Shown: positions 13,126-15,751 of the stretch, one piece after another
Numbering within the stretch: position 1 is the first letter of the stretch
Layout of the letters: every line of letters starts with the position of its first letter
Assembly (NCBI GenBank): GCA_030629295.1
Contig: DAOVPH010000012.1
Coordinates: 1-15,751, forward strand
Reading direction: 5' to 3'
Length of the DNA stretch: 15,751 nt
Origin: Candidatus Latescibacterota bacterium
GTDB taxonomy: Bacteria; Latescibacterota; MVCY01
Position numbers and translations under genes: made by a program
The notes under the pieces: generated by a model
What the model saw: the letters and a program-made list of their open reading frames with translations, nothing else
What the model was told of the DNA's origin: nothing
The model's database searches: none

Positions 13126-15751
13126 TCAGCCAATACCTCTCTTTTCCTTGCGCTGTACACCTTTTAGGCTGTCAAAGAACGCCTCGCAGCGGGTAATAAT
13201 CCCAGCGTCAGCCGAATGTTCGTCCACCTCTAATTGCAGGTAGGGCTTGCCCCCCATTTTTTCTCTGACTAAGTGAGAGATAAAGGAGTCAGGACCACAC
13301 CTGAAGTTGCAGATGTAAATCGCATGCAACCGGGGATTATCCCTGATGAGCTCAACGGCACTGAGTATCCTCTGGCCGTAATACCAATACATATTGGGAA
13401 ATTCATCAGCGATATCACCCTGGTGCAAGGGGATAAAATCCATAGGAATAGCCAGAACTTCCATATCCAGGAGTTTTTTGGGCAAATTAAGGTTCAATCC
13501 CCGGTCACACCCATTGTAGGGGCGGCTGAGAATCACCACTGTCCATTTGTCTTCCGGAAGATGGGCAAGTATCTCTTTTCCCCTGTTCTGGATATTGGTA
13601 TAGAATGCCTCCTGGGACTCGTCAGCCAAACGGACAGCCTTCTGGACTTGTTTGGCTGTCCTACCCAATTGCTGTCCTAATTTAGTTAGCACCTCTTGAA
13701 CATGCTTCTTGCCACGCCGGAAGTAAATAGGAGGGAGTAGCAACATGTTCTCATCTATGTCTAAAGCCGCTCTGATGAGGTAGGGAATGGACTGAACCAA
13801 GGGACAATTGTAACTCTGAAGGAATCTGGAGTCAGGGTCCTCCCGATTGATGATGCTGGGAAGGAATATATAATCAACCCCCTTAGACAACAGGTTCAAA
13901 ACATGCCCGTGACAGATTTCTATCGGGAAACATGACTCTGAGGCAATAGTTTCTATCGAGGTGTTGATTATCTTCTGATTAGTGGGGTCGGATAGAACCA
14001 CCTGGAAGTCCAACTCGGTGAAGAAAGTATGCCAATAAGGGAAACTCTCGTGGAAAGACAACACCCTGGGGATTCCGATCCTCTCTTTCCCCGTCTCTTT
14101 CGGCTCTTCGTACCGACTCCAGAGAAATTTCTCCCTTTCGGCAAATAGATCTGGCAGGGGGTCTGCTTTTGGTTTTTTCTTCTTAAGCTCGTATTTCTCG
14201 CACCTTGCCCCGTAAAAGAGGGGGTCTTCGCCCTCTATGGTAACTTTCTTTATGTTACACTGATTGTCGCATCCGTTGCAGTTGAAGGTGGTGACCTGGT
14301 ATTTGCGGTTGCTGAGGTCAAACCCTTTAAATCTGCTCTTCTGCCAGATGCGCTCTTCCATTGCCAGAATAGCGGCCCCTATGGCTCCGGTAACATCGTG
14401 CTGGGGCGGGACAGTCACCTTTTTACCCAACACCTTCTCAAAGGCAGCCACTACTCCCTTGTTCCAGGCAACTCCTCCCTGGAAGAAGATGTTATTTCCC
14501 ACCCTTTTATCTCCTACTACTCGGTTAAGGTAGTTGTAGACAATGGAATAGCAGAGTCCGCCGATTAAGTTCTCCTTTGTCCAGCCTTCTTGCTGGTGGG
14601 CGACCAGGTCCGATTCCATAAACACCGTACAGCGCTCTCCCAGATTAGCAGGTGTCTTGGCCTGAAGGGCCAGATTGCCAAACTCCTCAATAATGTTGGT
14701 GCCCAGCTTCTCCGCCTGTTCTTCTAAGAACGAACCGGTACCGGCGGCACAGACCTTGTTCATCTCGAAGTCTACTATCGCCCCGGTGTCCAGACTGATA
14801 TATTTTGAGTCCTGTCCACCTATCTCGAATATAGTGTCGACACTGGGGTCGATGTGGAGGGCTGCTGTGGCCTGAGTTGTAATCTCATTGCGCACCACAT
14901 CTGCACCGATGAAGTCCCCGCTCATATATCGGCCTGAACCAGTAGTAGCTACCCCCACGATATTAACCTTATTTCCAATCTCTTCGCCTATCTCTTTCAA
15001 CCCCCGACGCACTGCTTCAATAGGTCTTCCCTCCGTCCAGAGGTAGCGACGGGCAAGCACATTCTTCTCCCTGTCGATCACTACCAGGTCGGTGCTCAAT
15101 GAGCCCACATCTACTCCCAGGAAGGCGTCCACCTTTTCACCATCTTTGAGCCGGCGGGTCTGCAGCTCTCCAGTCTTACCGGTGTCGTCGTAACTCAAGG
15201 ATGGCAACCCCTTTGTAGCTGTCTTGTGAGAAGAGTTCAGGTAATCCTCCGCTGCCTCCAGCCCCTTGAAGTTGTCGTTTTTTAATCCGTTTTCCAGAGA
15301 GATTAAGACCGTCCCAATAGCTCCCATAGAGGTGAAGTGCTCAGGGATGATCAACTCCCCTTCTTCCAGATCCAATAGATCCTCGAAGCCCCTGATTACT
15401 CCTACATTAGCTGCCACACCTCCCTGGAAGGCTATGGGCTTTCTGAATTTTTTCCCTCTGCCGATATTGCTTTTGAAATTCCGGGCCACGGCATAACAAA
15501 GGCCGGCGACAATGTCGTAGTCAGGGGTAGCAATCTGCTGCAGGTGGATCATATCTGTTTTAGCAAACACGCTGCAGCGTCCGGCAATCCTGGGAGGGGT
15601 TTCGGATTTTAGGGCTATCTGTCCGAACTCTTCGATGGAGAGCTTAAGTCGGCTTGCCTGTTGGTCAAGGAACGAACCGGTGCCAGCGGCACAAGCGCTG
15701 CTCACAGCAAAGTCCTCCAATCGCGGCTCCTCAGAACCTCCATCCCTGATC
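13126..15751 (-). CDS. Double BadF/HgdC-type activator with DUF2229 region (5' end outside window)
   Basis: The frame is open through the window edge; the TTG at 15720 is not a real start. In order (numbers from that TTG) there are three parts. First is the end of an ASKHA-fold activator with CAAGTGSFLDQQ (Cys10) and GRCSVFAKTD (Cys49). Second is a complete activator with GVDVGSLSTDLVVID (about 202-216), EIGGQDSKYI (299-308), CAAGTGSFLEEQ (Cys324) and GERCTVF (Cys364). Third is a long COG3580/DUF2229 region starting at FNCNGCDNQCNIKK, a Cys-rich motif, with GIPRVLSFHESFPYW, SESCFPIEICHGH, SRPYNGCDRG and CNFRCGPDSF. Family activators bridge a [4Fe-4S] cluster between two subunits through the two Cys and use ATP to inject electrons into a dehydratase or related enzyme. 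Two such units in one chain could form an internal pseudo-dimer. The substrate is unknown. Confidence 0.9.
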   Translation of the reverse strand, partial: IRDGGSEEPRLEDFAVSSACAAGTGSFLDQQASRLKLSIEEFGQIALKSETPPRIAGRCSVFAKTDMIHLQQIATPDYDIVAGLCYAVARNFKSNIGRGKKFRKPIAFQGGVAANVGVIRGFEDLLDLEEGELIIPEHFTSMGAIGTVLISLENGLKNDNFKGLEAAEDYLNSSHKTATKGLPSLSYDDTGKTGELQTRRLKDGEKVDAFLGVDVGSLSTDLVVIDREKNVLARRYLWTEGRPIEAVRRGLKEIGEEIGNKVNIVGVATTGSGRYMSGDFIGADVVRNEITTQATAALHIDPSVDTIFEIGGQDSKYISLDTGAIVDFEMNKVCAAGTGSFLEEQAEKLGTNIIEEFGNLALQAKTPANLGERCTVFMESDLVAHQQEGWTKENLIGGLCYSIVYNYLNRVVGDKRVGNNIFFQGGVAWNKGVVAAFEKVLGKKVTVPPQHDVTGAIGAAILAMEERIWQKSRFKGFDLSNRKYQVTTFNCNGCDNQCNIKKVTIEGEDPLFYGARCEKYELKKKKPKADPLPDLFAEREKFLWSRYEEPKETGKERIGIPRVLSFHESFPYWHTFFTELDFQVVLSDPTNQKIINTSIETIASESCFPIEICHGHVLNLLSKGVDYIFLPSIINREDPDSRFLQSYNCPLVQSIPYLIRAALDIDENMLLLPPIYFRRGKKHVQEVLTKLGQQLGRTAKQVQKAVRLADESQEAFYTNIQNRGKEILAHLPEDKWTVVILSRPYNGCDRGLNLNLPKKLLDMEVLAIPMDFIPLHQGDIADEFPNMYWYYGQRILSAVELIRDNPRLHAIYICNFRCGPDSFISHLVREKMGGKPYLQLEVDEHSADAGIITRCEAFFDSLKGVQRKEKRGIG

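Noticed and set aside
13125..13160. GTG start at 13160 for the COG3581-type protein
   Set aside because: The extra residues overlap the end of the activator gene, whereas the ATG at 13124 starts the conserved RTIYFPNMADHAY N-terminus.

Overview
The window looks like a piece of a strictly anaerobic bacterial genome, possibly a metagenome-derived one. The main pointers are a 2-hydroxyacyl-CoA-dehydratase-type activator operon with its own two-cluster ferredoxin, a GlcD-type FAD oxidase end, paired aldo/keto reductases, and intergenic repeat families (a CATTGCGAG-type hairpin and a CGCAAAG-type inverted repeat) that I associate with anaerobic sediment and subsurface bacteria. I cannot assign a phylum from the sequence.

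Layout. 1-2770 (+): the 3' end of a FAD-linked oxidase gene, then two closely similar aldo/keto reductase genes. Between these two lies a 155-bp MITE-like element with terminal inverted repeats and an 8-bp target duplication. 2945-3919 (-): a complete YhaM-type OB-fold/HD exoribonuclease gene, convergent with the reductases. 3978-7297 (-): a decayed defence locus. In transcription order it holds a HEPN-domain gene, an unassigned ORF cut off at a junction, a type I restriction methylase (hsdM) remnant lacking its 5' part and carrying one in-frame stop, an intact AlbA_2/HATPase/winged-helix regulator gene (ATGA overlap with hsdM), the first 27 codons of hsdS, and a 33-codon micro-ORF. No hsdR is present. 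7298-9843: poorly coding sequence with a small tail-anchored ORF, a FAN1-like VRR-NUC nuclease ORF that looks shortened at its N-terminus, and a doubtful ORF behind a good sigma-70-like promoter.

9844-11481 (-): an exported protein with five beta-propeller repeats of exactly 41 residues followed by a transglutaminase-like domain with its Cys-His-Asp triad. 11626-15751 (-): an apparent operon of a very large double-activator protein (5' end outside the window), a COG3581-type cysteine protein starting one base after its stop codon, and a 58-residue 2[4Fe-4S] ferredoxin. The likely logic is ATP-driven delivery of low-potential electrons, with the ferredoxin as donor, the ASKHA-fold activators as ATP-gated conduits, and the DUF2229/COG3581 parts as the acceptor or catalytic partner. 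The reaction is unknown.

Three copies of one inverted-repeat family (2799-2890, about 7903-7998, 11498-11597) link otherwise unrelated parts of the window. The most unusual parts are the eroded restriction/HEPN locus that keeps one intact regulator gene, and the split activator system of unknown substrate. No tRNA, rRNA, CRISPR array, transposase gene or convincing rho-independent terminator was seen.
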